Shown: positions 20,054 through 31,256 of the stretch, piece after piece | Layout of the letters: each line of letters starts with the position of its first letter | How positions within the stretch are numbered: position 1 is the first letter of the stretch | DNA from: Nakataea oryzae | Taxonomy: Eukaryota > Ascomycota > Sordariomycetes > Magnaporthales > Magnaporthaceae | Direction: 5' to 3' | DNA: 64,000 nucleotides | Assembly: GCA_003049435.1 (NCBI GenBank) | Contig: PYSQ01000005.1 | Span: 7,488-71,487, forward strand | Position numbers and translations under genes: made by a program | The notes under the pieces: model-generated | What the model saw: the letters and a program-made list of their open reading frames with translations, nothing else | The model's database searches: none | What the model was told of the DNA's origin: nothing

Positions 20054-21619
20054 TCAAGGCAGCGGTATGCTCTGCGCATGGCTGTAAAACAGCCCCTCCG
20101 GGTCGTACTCGGCCTTGAGGCTCCGCAGCCGCCCAAAGTTGGCCCCGTACAGCCGGCCGCTCCACTCGGCCGGCCCCAGCAGCGTGTCCGGGTAGTTGAC
20201 GAACCCGCGCAGCGGCACCCCTGCGTCCCGCAGCGCCCACTCAAACGGCAGCATCTGGCCCTTGAGGTACTCGGCCCCGTCGGCCGGGAACCCGCCGTCC
20301 GCGCCCGCCGCGGCGTTGCCGTCCCAGCGGATCAGCCACAGGTTCCGCGCGTGCGCAAACGCCGTGCTCGCGTCCGTCAGGCTGCCGTCCCGCGCCGGCG
20401 CGCCGCCCCACAGGTCCATGTACCCGAACCGGCTCAGGTCGGCGCTGCGGTTGAAGGCGACGCCCGTGTTGAGCATCAGCGTCCGCGCGAGCGCCACCGT
20501 CAGCGGGCGGTCGACCGTCGTCGTCAGCGCCTGCGTGTAAAAGGCCCGCCCGCCGAGCTGCCCGCCGCCGGGCTGCGCCATGCCGGCGCCCGCGGCCGCG
20601 ACCTCGGCGTCCCAAAAGGGCAGCTCCGTCTTGCGCAGCACGGCGACGCCGTTGCCATTACCGACGGCCCGGTCCAGCGCGTCGACGAGCGGGGTGCCGA
20701 CGACGGCGTCGAACTCGGCCGGGTCGCCGTACCAGAAGCCCTGGATCGTGTACGGCGGCACCTCGAGCCGCCAGCGCGCCGCCATGGCGTCGAGCCGGCC
20801 GCCATCCTTATCCGCCAGCGCAAAGTCCTGCAGGGCAACCAGCGCGCGCGCTCCGGCATCGACGTCGATCCCGCTCAGCGATATCGTAAAGTTGACCGCC
20901 GTCGCGAACGCGGGCTCGTACGTGCGCATCGTCATGCTCAGAATCACGCCGTACGACGGCGCGGCGCCCTTGACCGCCCACAGCAGGTCCGACCCTGCCC
21001 CGGCCGTGACGACGCTGCCGTTGTACAGCATCACCTCGGCCGACACTATATTGTCGACCGGCGCGCCCCACATGCGCGACGTGGTCCCGAACCCGCCGCC
21101 AAAAGACGAACCCGCCAGCCCGACGTGCGCGCCCCGGACGTGCGGGAAGTGCCGCCCGTGCCCGTCCCAGAGCGCCTTGGCCGCGGGGCCGACGCGGGGG
21201 CCGCCCCCAAACGTGACCAGCTTCGTCTTGTTATCAAACGCCACCTCGTCAAAGGCGGCCATGCCCACGACCAGCGCGCCCGGCTCGCCGTAGCCGAAGC
21301 CGGCGAACGAGTGCGCCGCGCCGCGCACCGAGACCTTTGCCGAGGCGTCGCGAGCGCACGACAGGCACAGCGCCACCTGGGCCCTCGTGGCGGGGAGCGC
21401 GACGCACGCCGGCGCGGGCCGCAGGCGCCGGTTGAAGAGCGCCGTCTCGGCCGCCCACGCCGCGTCGCTGCTGCCTGCCCGGACGATGTTGGGCACGCCC
21501 GCCGCCGTCAGGCAGGACTGCAGGGCGGCGGCCTTTGCGTCGCCGGCGCTGTCTTGGGCCGCTGCCGAGGCGGCCAGGGCGGCGACGAGGACGCGGCCCG
21601 CTGATGGTGGGGGTTTCAT
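20054..21619 (-). CDS. Secreted FAD-linked oxidoreductase (BBE/PCMH type)
   Basis: This is an intronless frame of 521 aa starting at 21619. A signal peptide (about 1-21, ending AASAAAQ) indicates secretion. The FAD-binding PCMH domain spans about 70-240. VRGAAHSFAGFGYG supplies the histidine that normally carries 8-alpha-histidyl FAD, and FGGGFGTTSRMWG and LLWAVKGAAPSYGV are the later flavin-site motifs. In many berberine-bridge/oligosaccharide oxidases a second covalent link comes from a Cys in a GxCPxxG motif. Here the equivalent reads RGAHVGLAG, so only single covalent attachment is expected. The C-terminal BBE motif FVNYPDTLLG...LYGANFGRLRSLKAEYDPEGLF is intact. Family members oxidise oligosaccharides or secondary-metabolite intermediates; no biosynthetic cluster surrounds it, so a sugar or phenolic substrate is possible but unproven. 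Confidence 0.9.
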   Translation of the reverse strand: MKPPPSAGRVLVAALAASAAAQDSAGDAKAAALQSCLTAAGVPNIVRAGSSDAAWAAETALFNRRLRPAPACVALPATRAQVALCLSCARDASAKVSVRGAAHSFAGFGYGEPGALVVGMAAFDEVAFDNKTKLVTFGGGPRVGPAAKALWDGHGRHFPHVRGAHVGLAGSSFGGGFGTTSRMWGAPVDNIVSAEVMLYNGSVVTAGAGSDLLWAVKGAAPSYGVILSMTMRTYEPAFATAVNFTISLSGIDVDAGARALVALQDFALADKDGGRLDAMAARWRLEVPPYTIQGFWYGDPAEFDAVVGTPLVDALDRAVGNGNGVAVLRKTELPFWDAEVAAAGAGMAQPGGGQLGGRAFYTQALTTTVDRPLTVALARTLMLNTGVAFNRSADLSRFGYMDLWGGAPARDGSLTDASTAFAHARNLWLIRWDGNAAAGADGGFPADGAEYLKGQMLPFEWALRDAGVPLRGFVNYPDTLLGPAEWSGRLYGANFGRLRSLKAEYDPEGLFYSHAQSIPLP

Positions 21620-22417
21620 CTTGCGCGTGGGGTGCGGCGATGTGGTGCGCGCTGGGGATGGCGCTTGTAGGCTGGATTATGCATTTCGTCAACTTGTCGC
21701 AAAGCCGAGGGCCGCCGCTTTTATGATGGCATCTCGGATGGAACGCTCTCTCGCCAAGCAAGCGGTAAAAAAAAAGCAGCATAGCAGCATCCGTCGAAGG
21801 CCAGTCACGCTAATTGAGGGCGCCTTTCCTCCTCGGGGTAATGTTGCATGGAGCTTAATAAGGGTAGACCCTGTTCCTACATCTCGAAGCGGAAATTGCC
21901 GCCAGGCAGCAGCGTTTGCAATATTGGGTCCCTCAGCTTCGCATGTCGTTGGCTGCCCATTGGACGAGAGCGTGGGCTGAATGACTGCGGACCATTGAAA
22001 AAATAGCTGCTCGTGGTGGGCTCAAGGCCCATCTCACATGGCCGAGGGATTTGTGGATGCGGAGAGCACCAGGTGCACAGGCGAACGTGCAACATTTCGT
22101 CAGAAATCTTGGATTGGTCTTTGAGGGTAGCGCCCAGCTAGAACTGCAAAACGGCAAGCTCAAACAAGACACTGGCAGAGTCCTCCGTCTATGCAAGGGG
22201 GAATCGTCATGATCATAAGGTCATAAAGAAATATAGAAAGTAACTATAAACCCCTTCTGATGGGAATATCCCTTCCAAATGGCGGCAGACATTGCACTAA
22301 AAAATAGAGATTATGTCGGTCCAGAGGACCTGTATGGAGGAAATGATTCGTAACAACACTCGCGGTTTCGTCGTGGTCGCGTCTGTCGCGCCTCCGCCGC
22401 TGGCCGCCCCTTCGTCA
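21620..22417. other. Intergenic region, no gene seen
   Basis: This is the promoter side of the FAD-linked oxidase and the 3' flank of the Ca2+ ATPase (both minus strand). It is less GC-rich than the genes. No coding sequence is supported. Confidence 0.5.
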
Positions 22418-25400
22418 CTACTGCTTGTCGCCGGCAGCGTGCTGGGTCCTCTGCGACGCCAGGTACTGGACAACGTCCGGGTCCTGGCTGGGCGGGACCT
22501 TCTTCCAGCGGTCCTGGTCGACGATCTGGCTCGGCATGATGGGGTCCTCCTTGTTGGTGTCCGGGTGCACCTCGAAGCCCTGGTGCTCCGCGGCCCGCGC
22601 GCCGCCGGCCTCGGCCGCCGTGCGCGACGCCTCGATGAGCGCGCCCAGGTTCACGGGCCCGCCGTCCGAGGCCATGGCGTGCACCTGCGCCGCCGCCGCC
22701 AGCGCCTGCCTCTGCGCCGCCGGCATGGTCTGGATCCGGCTCTCGAGCGAGATGCCCGCGTGCGCGCCGCCGGGCTCCGAGTAGCCCGGGATGCCGTAGT
22801 CGATGGGCCGCCGCAGCACCGCGCCCGCGTGCAGGATCCAGTCCTCGAGCCGCCCGAGCTCCTCCTCTTCGTCGCCCGACGCCGACGTGCTGACGCGGCT
22901 CTGGCGCCGCTCCAGGTTGTGCTTGCGCTTGACCTTGCTGAACCGGGCCGGCACCAGGAGCATGGCCGCCGGCTTGAAGAAGCGCATGATGCGACCCAGG
23001 AAGTGGAACGTGCTCTCTACGTAGCGGTCCGGCACGCATCGCAGCGCCGCCCCGAGCGGGATGGGCATGACGCCGAAGAGCAGCGACCACCCCCACTGCG
23101 GGCCCGTCAGCGGAGTCGTGTCAAACGCCTCGCCGCCCTTCCAGATGATGATCATCTGGCCCGCAATCGTGACCAGCTGAACGCCCAGGAAGAAGGGGTT
23201 GCGGAGGACGCCCTGGTACCAAATGTTGAGCTTGTTGTCGACCCGGCGGCAGTTGTGCTCTGAGAAATCACGGTTAGTGGGGGGGGAGACAGACGAGTAG
23301 GAGCAGCAGCAGAGGGGCGTGCATCGGGACACGTACGGTTGAAGAGCTGGAACATGATGTAGGTGTTGAACACCATGGTCTGGCTGAAGATGTCGCTGTG
23401 GGTGTAGTGCAGCGTGAAGATGACAATGAGCTGGTACATGGCCTGGCCGAGAATCATCTTCCACATGGTGATGCTGACAAGCGGCGCCCGGCGCGGCTGC
23501 GGCTTCCTCTTCAGGAAGTCGTTCGACGGCCAGTCGGTGGCCAGTCCGACAGAGGCAAAGATGTCCATGATCAGGTTCATCCACAGCAGCTGGACCACGG
23601 TGAAGACGTTGTCGCCCACGAGCTCCGAGACCACCGTCAGGATACCGGCCGTGATGTTGATGGTGAACTGGAACTGCAGGAACTTGCGGACGGCGTCGTT
23701 GACGGTGCGGCCCCACAGGAGGGCCTTGACGATGGACGCAAAGTTGTCGTCGAGGAGGATGATGGACGCTGCCTCTTTGGCCACCTCGGTGCCCTGCACA
23801 CCCATGGCAAAGCCGACATCGGCAGCCTTGAGGGCCAGTGCGTCGTTCGTCCCGTCGCCAGTCACGGCCACGGTCTCGTGCATCTTTTTCAAGTGCGACA
23901 CGAGCGTGAGCTTGTCCTCGGGGCTCGATCGCGCAAGCACCTGGAGCCTCGGGATGATGATGTCCATCTGCGCCGGCGTCAGGCGTCTGAAGGTCGGCCC
24001 GTCCATGGCCACGCCGCCCGCCGTGTAGATGCCGCATTCGGACGCGATCGCCTTGGCCGTCAGGAAGTTGTCGCCCGTGACCATGCGCACGAGCACGCCC
24101 GCCTCCTGGCACTGGCGCACCGAGTCGATGACTTCGGGGCGGAGCGGGTCCTTGATGCCGAAGGCGCAGGTCCAGGTCAGGCCCGACGACTTGAACAGGT
24201 CACGGAAGCGGACCGAGGTCGCGTCGTTGGGGTCGCGGAAGATTTCCGCGGGGTCGGCGAAGTCGCGGTATGCCATGGCAACGGGGCGGAGCATCTGGAC
24301 GGCGTAGCCGCGCACCGTTTCACGGAGCTGGGCCCGCATCTCGTCGGGGAGCTCCGCCGACACCAGCCCGCTCCCGTTCTGCGCCTTGGTGGCCGTCGGG
24401 TCGCTGAGGACCTTGCTGCAGCGTTCGAGCACGACTTCGGCGGCGCCCTTGACAAACATACGGAAGCCGCGTCCCTCGGGCAGGCGCACCATGACGGCCA
24501 TCCACTTGTTGGACGCATCAAAGGGCAGCAGGTCGACAATGTCGGCGTTGTCGCGCTCCTCGCTGACGGGGCCCATGCCCAGGTGGCTGCGGGCAAAGTC
24601 CAGCAGCGCCGTCTCGGTGCTCATGCCCACGTATTTGCCCTCGCCGTCCTCGAACGCCGTCGAGTTGAGCGCGATGCCATCCTTGATCAGAGCCCTGACC
24701 TCTGGGGCGAGCGACTGCATCAGGCCCCTTGGGCCCACGTCTCTGCTGGCCGGTGGCGAGGCCAAGACAGCAGCGGCGGCCTCGGAGGATTTAGCAGCGA
24801 CCTTCGTTTCCGTCTCGTCGCCCTCTTCTCCGGACGCGCGGGATTGGCTCTGGGTGAGGTTTCCTAGGCTGCCCAGCGAGTTGCCGACTGCGGCCTCCCC
24901 GAACTTGTCCGAAGTTCCAACGTGGCCCGCGACCACAGTCATCTTGTTCTGCGTAAGGGTTCCTGTCTTGTCGGAGCAGATGCACGTGGCGTTACCCATG
25001 ACCTCGCAGGACCGGATCATGCGCACCAGGTTGTTGTCCTGCAACATTCTCGATGTGGCAAACGCGAGCGCGAGCGTAACGGCCAGGGCCAGGCCCTCGG
25101 GGACCGTGACGACGATGACGGTGACGGCAAGGATCAAGGTCTTGAAGAAAACCATGGCGTTCTCGGACGGGGTGCGGTTTGTCGCGGGCAAGTTAACCAG
25201 GAAGCGGATGAACATGATGAGGAAGAAGATGAAGCCGGCAATGGCACCAAAGGTGATGAGCTGCTTGGCCAGCTTGCCCAGCTTCTGCTGCAGCGGCGTC
25301 GGCTCAACATCGTTCTGCAGCTTGTGGAGCGTGCGGCCAAAGGTGGAGTTGACGCCAACGGATATGACCAGGTAGTTGCCGACGCCGCCGTTGACGGTCG

Positions 25401-26469
25401 TGCCGCTGAGAATGAAGGGGTCGGCGGCCGACACGCGGTGCACCGACTTCTTGAGGCCGGCGATGGTGCCGTCGCCATGCGCCTCGCCTCCGCCTTTGCC
25501 GCTGGTGGCTGCGGATTTGTGGACCAGGTCCGACTCGCCCGACAGCGACGACTCGTCCACCTGGATGCCGGTGCCGTGGATGAGCACGCCGTCGACGGCG
25601 ACAACGTCGCCCGTCTCGATGTGCATGACATCGCCGACGAGCAGGTCGTAGACCGAGATGTTCTGGGTCTTGCCGGACCGGATCACCTTGACGTCCCGCT
25701 GCTCCTTGCGCTCCGTCAGCTTGGCGAACTTTGCGTTCTTGCGCCAGTCCGTGGTGGCCGTGGCAAACACGATGACCAGAATGGCCACCACGACGGTGAC
25801 GCCGTCGACCCACTGGATCCGAGGCCCATCGTCCGGGTCGGCCTCGACCGACTCGTAGATGCCCAGGGCGAGCGAGATGGTGGCGCTGACGGTCAGCAGG
25901 AACATGAGCTTGTCGTTGAAGGCGATCCATGCCAGCTGCAGGAAGGACTTTTGCTTGCGCCGCGGCACCCTGTTGACGCCAAAGACGCGCCGCCGGTCGG
26001 TGAAGCCCTTGGTGTCGGCGCCCGCCGTCAGCTCGGCGAAGTCCAGCTTGAAGGCGGGCCCGTGTTCGCTTCCCTTCTTTCCGTCGTCGGCCGGGAGGGG
26101 CGTGGGCACGGGCTTCCTGCGCTCCCTGCCGGCCGCGATGGCCTCTTGGAGGGTGACGGTGCCATCGAGACCGGCCTCGTCGGCGCTGAGGCCGGCTCTG
26201 AGGTCGGTGCGCAGCCCCGCGGCCAGGCCGTCTAGTCCGCCAAAGGCATCCAGGGCGGCCAGGGTGCGTGTGGTCGACAGCCTGTACAGCTGGGCCGGGG
26301 TGAAGGCGAAGCGGTTGTCGCGCACGGGAGGGCCGTCGGTGAGGTCGCCCTCGTCCGGCTTGCTCGAGGGGTCGGCTTTTGGCGGTGGCGAGGTGTTCTC
26401 TGCGAACGTGATAGACGTCGGAGACGCCAGCCCCGGCGGGGGCGCGGACCTTATCTCATCGTCGGCCAT
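22418..26469 (-). CDS. Ca2+-transporting P-type ATPase (PMCA/Pmc1/NCA-2-like)
   Basis: Two exons (26469-23337 and 23259-22418) encode 1324 aa. The intron 23336-23260 has donor GTACGT, a CTAAC branch and TCTCAG acceptor, and joins QLFN to QHNCRRVDNKLN. Catalytic features read in order: SLSGES (actuator dephosphorylation loop, about 308), PEGLALAVTLALA (TM4 ion-site helix, about 455), CSDKTGTLTQNKM (phosphorylated Asp, about 500) and TGDGTNDALALKAADVGFAM (hinge, about 870). The last membrane helices lie across the splice site (YQGVLRNPFF and following). A long hydrophilic N-terminus (about 160 residues) and a C-terminal tail of about 250 residues flank the core; such tails are regulatory (for example calmodulin-binding) in PMCA-type pumps, but I cannot place a site. 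It uses ATP to move Ca2+ out of the cytosol, probably into the vacuole or across the plasma membrane. Confidence 0.95.
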
Positions 26470-27710
26470 CGGCTCACGGGAGCAAGCGAAGGCCGGCGCC
26501 GAGACAGCAGGGCCGGGTAGAGGGGGTCGGGCGTGATGCCGTAAGGGTCCTGTGACGCCACCGATGTGTAGCAGCGTGCGGCTGGGGAAGAGGGTGCCGA
26601 CAGACGGGGGAGACAGACGGGCACGCAGTCAATGGCAGACAGCTCTGGTCCTACGTCGCGGCGCCTTGGCTCGCACAAGAAATAACTATTCTGCCCGGTC
26701 TCTATAGGCTACGGCTCAAGGGGGATCTGCCGGGAAAGCGCGGTCTGCAGTGGCGGGAACGCTGTGTAGTGGTGGCCTGCGTCGGGAGCGGTGAGGCCAT
26801 GTGCCAATGGCAGCTGGTCCCACGGTCGAACAGAGAGGTCTGGGCCGGCCGGAGGCAGAAGGCTAGAGTCGGACCGGCGCTGCTGATTGACGGCGCCAGC
26901 AAGGGAGGAGAATGGAGGAAGGGGGGAACAAACAACGCTCCGTGGGTGGGGGGGCGGCTCGACGGGAGCACAAAAAAAGGAAGAAGGAAGGGAATGTTAA
27001 ATGGAAGGCTGGGCGTGCAGAGGAGAGGGACAAAATCACCGGTCTCCCCCAACCAGCAAGGATCTCGGCCGCTTGCCCTCGACGGGCTGCCTTGGCGGGA
27101 GGCGTCATCCAGGCCGTGAATGGCCGAAGCGCCTGCAGACTGGGTATCGCCAAGCAGCCGCGGGCCCGCCTCGCTGGGGCGCGCGGGCGGCCACTCTGCT
27201 CACGTGGCCCGCCTCGTGCTCGCCCGGCCGCGGGGTCGCCCCGTGTCTGAGACTCAGCCATGCTGCAAGAGGGGGGGTCTGGGGCGATGCGTCGGGGCGC
27301 AGCGCCCTGCCGCGGCGTGATGTGTCTGGCTGGTCCGTCTCGTCGTGGCTGACGGGCAGAAATGACTGCAGCAGCAGCAGCCATTTTACATTTTGTCGGC
27401 AGCAACAAGAAGGCGTCCTCCTGCCTTGGCCCTGTGGGGCGCGTTGTCCGATTTGCGTTGGTTGCAAATCTGCCAGAGTGGAGCCGTGTGGGGTCCGGAG
27501 CTCGGGTAAGCGGCGCTCTCAGCCCCGCCATGGCTCGCTCCAATCCCAGCAGCCCAGGGCGGCCCAGCCACTGACATCACCCTCTGTTTCTGTGGATACC
27601 AAGATTCTGCTCAACGCCAAGCCATGGTGTTCTCGTATGCCGAAGCCTGCCATCTTCTGCGCTATTCTACTGTCCACCGGCTCTCCTCGATTCCGTGCCA
27701 AATACCTAGT
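26470..27710. other. Intergenic region, no gene seen
   Basis: This is 1.2 kb upstream of the Ca2+ ATPase (likely 5' UTR and promoter) and downstream of the Clr5 gene. It is GC-rich, with purine-rich stretches near 26910-27010. Long frames occur in several phases, none with a recognisable domain. Confidence 0.5.
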
Positions 27711-29796
27711 CTAGCCACCCATATGCATTCCTTCAAACATCTCCTCGAACTCTTTCAGCTCTTGCCCGTACTTGTCTTCCAGCTCTCTGTAAAACTCGGA
27801 CTCGCGCATGACGCATCCCGCTCTTTTGGCCTCTTTTTCGAACCCCTATATGATTAGCCGCTCTTTAAAGATTCCCAGCATATCAAAATGGCCCTCATCT
27901 TCAAGAACCCTGAGCATTGTCGACACGACGTTTTGTTCCGGCACTTCAAATAGGCTGGCGTTCCTCGTGCACACCTGCGAGAAAATAAGGGGAAACAAGC
28001 CCATAAAATCCAAAAAGATGTATGCAGCAGAACAACGACCTATTACCTCCTTGGTCTCGTCCAAAACCTGCCGCAGAGAGTTCACAAAAAGCCTCTCAAG
28101 CCGTTCTTCTTGATCAGGAAGCGAGAGGCCATTCCTGACCTCCAAATGTGTAATCAATCCATCAAATATAAAGCCTGTAAAATCACGGTCCCCGACGCAA
28201 TGTTCCTGTTGCAAGATTAGCTCATCGCGCTTTTTCTTGAAGTCGAGAAATAAATCCATTGGTGGCGGCTGCAAGCATATGCCATGGACAATAAACACGT
28301 CCAAAGGCGATTCAACCGACGGCGCTGCCCTGTTGGTGCTCCAAATGAGCGACACCTGTTGTCCGCCACAGCGTATCAAACACTCGAGGGAGCCCATATC
28401 CTCGTTTATGTTGTCATCGGCCAGAAGTTCAAGCATTGATCTCGCAGCAACGGCGACTGGATGCCTTTTTCGGAACTGGCTAGGCCGTTCACTGGAGACA
28501 GAGTCTGCAGCGTATTCGAGATGCTGAAGGTATGCTTTGGCAGCAAGGATGAACCCCTTCTGGATGAATTTTCCGGAAGCATAGATGAGAATGCCATATA
28601 GGTCCAATAATGGGACCGCTTGCGTATTGCGTATCAGGTTCCAGGCTGTGTCAGCCAGCCATCGCAACCTGAGTCCTCCTTCGTAAGTTTCCCCACGGGA
28701 AAAGTGCGAGGTGATTTGATCAATCACACTGGAGTGAACAGTTCTCCGGTTGTCTGCAAATGTGTCGGCGAAGGCCCAGGTGCACTCTGAGACTGATTTG
28801 ACAAGCAGATCAAAGTCCATCTGGCGCTTATTGAAGTGCAGCAGGCGTCCCGATAGCCCAGAAGGCTGAAGCGGCTGCGGATCATGTAGACGCTCTGATC
28901 TGCCCTTGCCAATAAACTTCTTGCCCCTGAATTTCGGATCTTCGCGTGTGCTTCTTGTTTTGTACCGGCACCATCCGCGCTTCTTCACTAGGGTTTTGTA
29001 TACCTTTGCCCTGCAGTTTTCGTCAGTATTGATTAATTACGTTGCATACATATGTATGAACTGAATGGGCAGGATAAACTCACCCAGCTCGCAGATGGTG
29101 CTCTCTCTCCATGATGTTCATGACATCGCGAAGTTTCAGGCCTCGGCGTTCATAAAGGTCCTCGATGACTTCGACCTTGGTTTCCAGCTGCTGCAACAAA
29201 GTGGTCTTGCTGCGTCTCCCAGGACCCAATTTCGGCTGTTCTATTGTTGTAGAAAGGCTGCTTTCGGGCGCTGACTTGTCCAAAGTCTCTTCAAGCTCTA
29301 CTACTCTCCCAGAGTGCTGCTGCTTGAGCTGTCGTCCAGTAGTGAGCGAGGATGGGTGCCAGGAACGTTCCGGGGTGTATGTCGACGTCTCCAGTTGCGA
29401 AATCTGCCCGCAGTTTGTTGAGACGCCCATCGTCGTCGATGGACTACCACACACGGCCAGGGAAGTGTCTACTTCGGGCGTGAGATTTTCGGTGGCGCTG
29501 CAGATCATCGGCTCGCGCGCAGAAAGAGGTTCCATCGGTGCCTTCTGGAACGAAAGTCGAGGCCAAGGCAAGTTTATGGGATGACCAAAAGCTCCCGTGT
29601 CCACACACGCCGGAGGAAGGCGTTGATTCGTGACCATCGAAGAATCGCCATTGCTCATCTCAGTGTCTGAGAAGTGGCCGTTGGTTTCAACGAACTCGAC
29701 CGCCCGAGAATCTTCTTCGAATGACTTTTGGTGGACAAGGGAGTGATGACGGTCCCAGGAGAGCTGGGAAACATCGATCGGAGAGGGCGAATACAT
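27711..29796 (-). CDS. Clr5-domain protein, reading frame interrupted by an in-frame TAG
   Basis: Exons are 29796-29084, 29010-28047 and 27974 onward. Intron 1 (29083-29011; GTGAGT, ACTGAC branch, CTGCAG) joins EREHHLRAG to AKVYKTLVKKRGW. Intron 2 (28046-27975; GTAATA...TCGCAG) is a multiple of three. The spliced region at residues about 212-262 is a Clr5 domain (IEDLYERRGLKLRDVMNIMEREH then KVYKTLVKKRGW core), a DNA-binding-type domain named after a cellulase regulator of Neurospora and found in many fungal proteins of unknown role. The first stop is TAG at 27848-27846, giving 601 aa. The same frame then continues for 44 coding-like codons (core SEFYRELEDKYGQELKEF) to a TAG at 27713-27711, giving 645 aa if the first stop were sense. 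A late splice event ending at that TAG is an alternative. The coordinates cover the extended frame. Confidence 0.75.
27846..27848 (-). other. In-frame TAG inside the Clr5-domain gene
   Basis: The TAG lies between KERLII and GFEKEAKRAG in one frame with no length change. Reasons for doubt about a true terminus are the charged, helix-like 44 codons that follow and the CTAAT sequence just before it, which would also suit a branch site with the TAG as an acceptor. Confidence 0.6.
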
Positions 29797-31256
29797 TGTT
29801 GCGCAGTTGTGACAAAGGGTCGGGGATTGGCGAAAAGAATGGAAGTTGGTTCCAAAGTTCGTGAAACGTAATTATGAAAGCAGGAGAATGTTTGCAGGGG
29901 AGCTCAAAATGCAGCGATTTTGTTTCTCTGTGAAGCTTGAGGATATATCGATATCAAACAGATGGCCGGGAAGCAACGGGCAGAGGGCCATTGTTAAATA
30001 TTAGTCGGATTGCAGATGAGCTGGTAAGGCTGGCGCCAGTGGAACTCGCGTTAAGGGAAACGCCAAAGCTCTCGTGCGTCACCCTCCACTGTCCAGGAAC
30101 TTTTCAAGGGACAGCAAAGGGTCCAATCAAACCCCAGGCGCCTGAAAAGTTCCTGCCCCCAATGCCAAGCGCCCGTTCTGGGATGGTGGGATGGCACATG
30201 CAGGTGACGTGGCGGGGCAATGCACTTGGCTCAAAAGCGGCCATGGCTGTTGAGAAACGAGCAGCCGTGTCCTATGGGATGACAGATCTCAACGGGCCTG
30301 GCGAGACAGGAACTTTTACCCCTGTGGTGTCTGTGCTCTCCGGTGCTTTGGCCTTGCAGCCTGGGTGCGCATTTGGCAAACGCTCCAATGGAGGGGCGCA
30401 AGGCCAGCTGCGGGAGAAATTCGAAATCCCCGATGTCCATGCTCCCCTGGTTCGACGCTCGAAGCAGCGTTCGGGAGGAACTTGTTGTGTTGTTGGCTGT
30501 TTCAAACGGCCACTGCAGGAGGGCAGCCTGAGGTTTTTCCTGCCAATGCCGTGCAGCTCAGGCTTCGAGTGCCAAAGCATGGCCACTATTTGCGCTACAT
30601 GTGTTTTGCAAAACGATTTGAGTGCTGTGCATGTCATCAAGTTACTGCTAATTTGCAGGCGTCGTATGCAGACCAGCACAACGCAGTCACACATCGGGTC
30701 GGTTGGTAGGGGCTTTTCTCCCGTAGGCATGGAGATCCATCACAGAAGCCCGGCTCCCCCAATGGTGCATGTGGAGGAGACTCCCTGGCAGGTAGGGAGC
30801 GTAGAGACCACGTGATACCGGCATCTAAATCTGACGACCATCGGCGTATCGGCCGCCGAGCTACCTCCGATCGGGGGTCGCGGCCCTCGTTATCGTCCAA
30901 CCCGTCCGGGGGTGGCTGCGCCAACCCACGTGGTGGCGTCGAGACAGGCCAATTGTTTCTCAGCCCGGCTGCCCCATCGACTGCCCACGGCTGTGGAGCC
31001 CGCACGGGGCATCCATAACGGCATGCGGGCGATAACGGCATACAGGCCTCGATGGAATCCGGGGACAAAATTTGTCATCAGCCAGAGAGACCCACAGCCC
31101 GCTCGATGGCGAGCAACCGACGAAGCAAGACAGCATCAACCCTATACCCCCAAGCAGTCTACACTCGAGCTCTTCGTTCTCAACCTCTCCAGAGCAGTCT
31201 CCGTCGAGGCCCTGATCCCTTGTCACTTGCATATTTCTCACCCCCAAGATACCAAA
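29797..31256. other. Divergent intergenic region, no gene seen
   Basis: This is 1.46 kb between the divergent Clr5 gene (minus) and NmrA-like gene (plus); it probably contains both promoters. A frame of 292 codons starting at 29937 on the plus strand is open but has no domain and mixed codon use, so it is not annotated as a gene. Confidence 0.5.

Noticed and set aside
23398..24867. Plus-strand frame of 489 codons antisense to the Ca2+ ATPase
   Set aside because: Antisense shadow; the minus-strand frame carries all P-type ATPase motifs.
20054..26469. Possible biosynthetic gene cluster around the FAD-linked oxidase
   Set aside because: No PKS, NRPS, terpene synthase, prenyltransferase or pathway regulator is present in the window; neighbours are a PTH11-like protein and a Ca2+ pump.
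29937..30815. Plus-strand frame of 292 codons between the Clr5 and NmrA-like genes
   Set aside because: No domain, no splice logic and unremarkable codon use; likely divergent promoter sequence.
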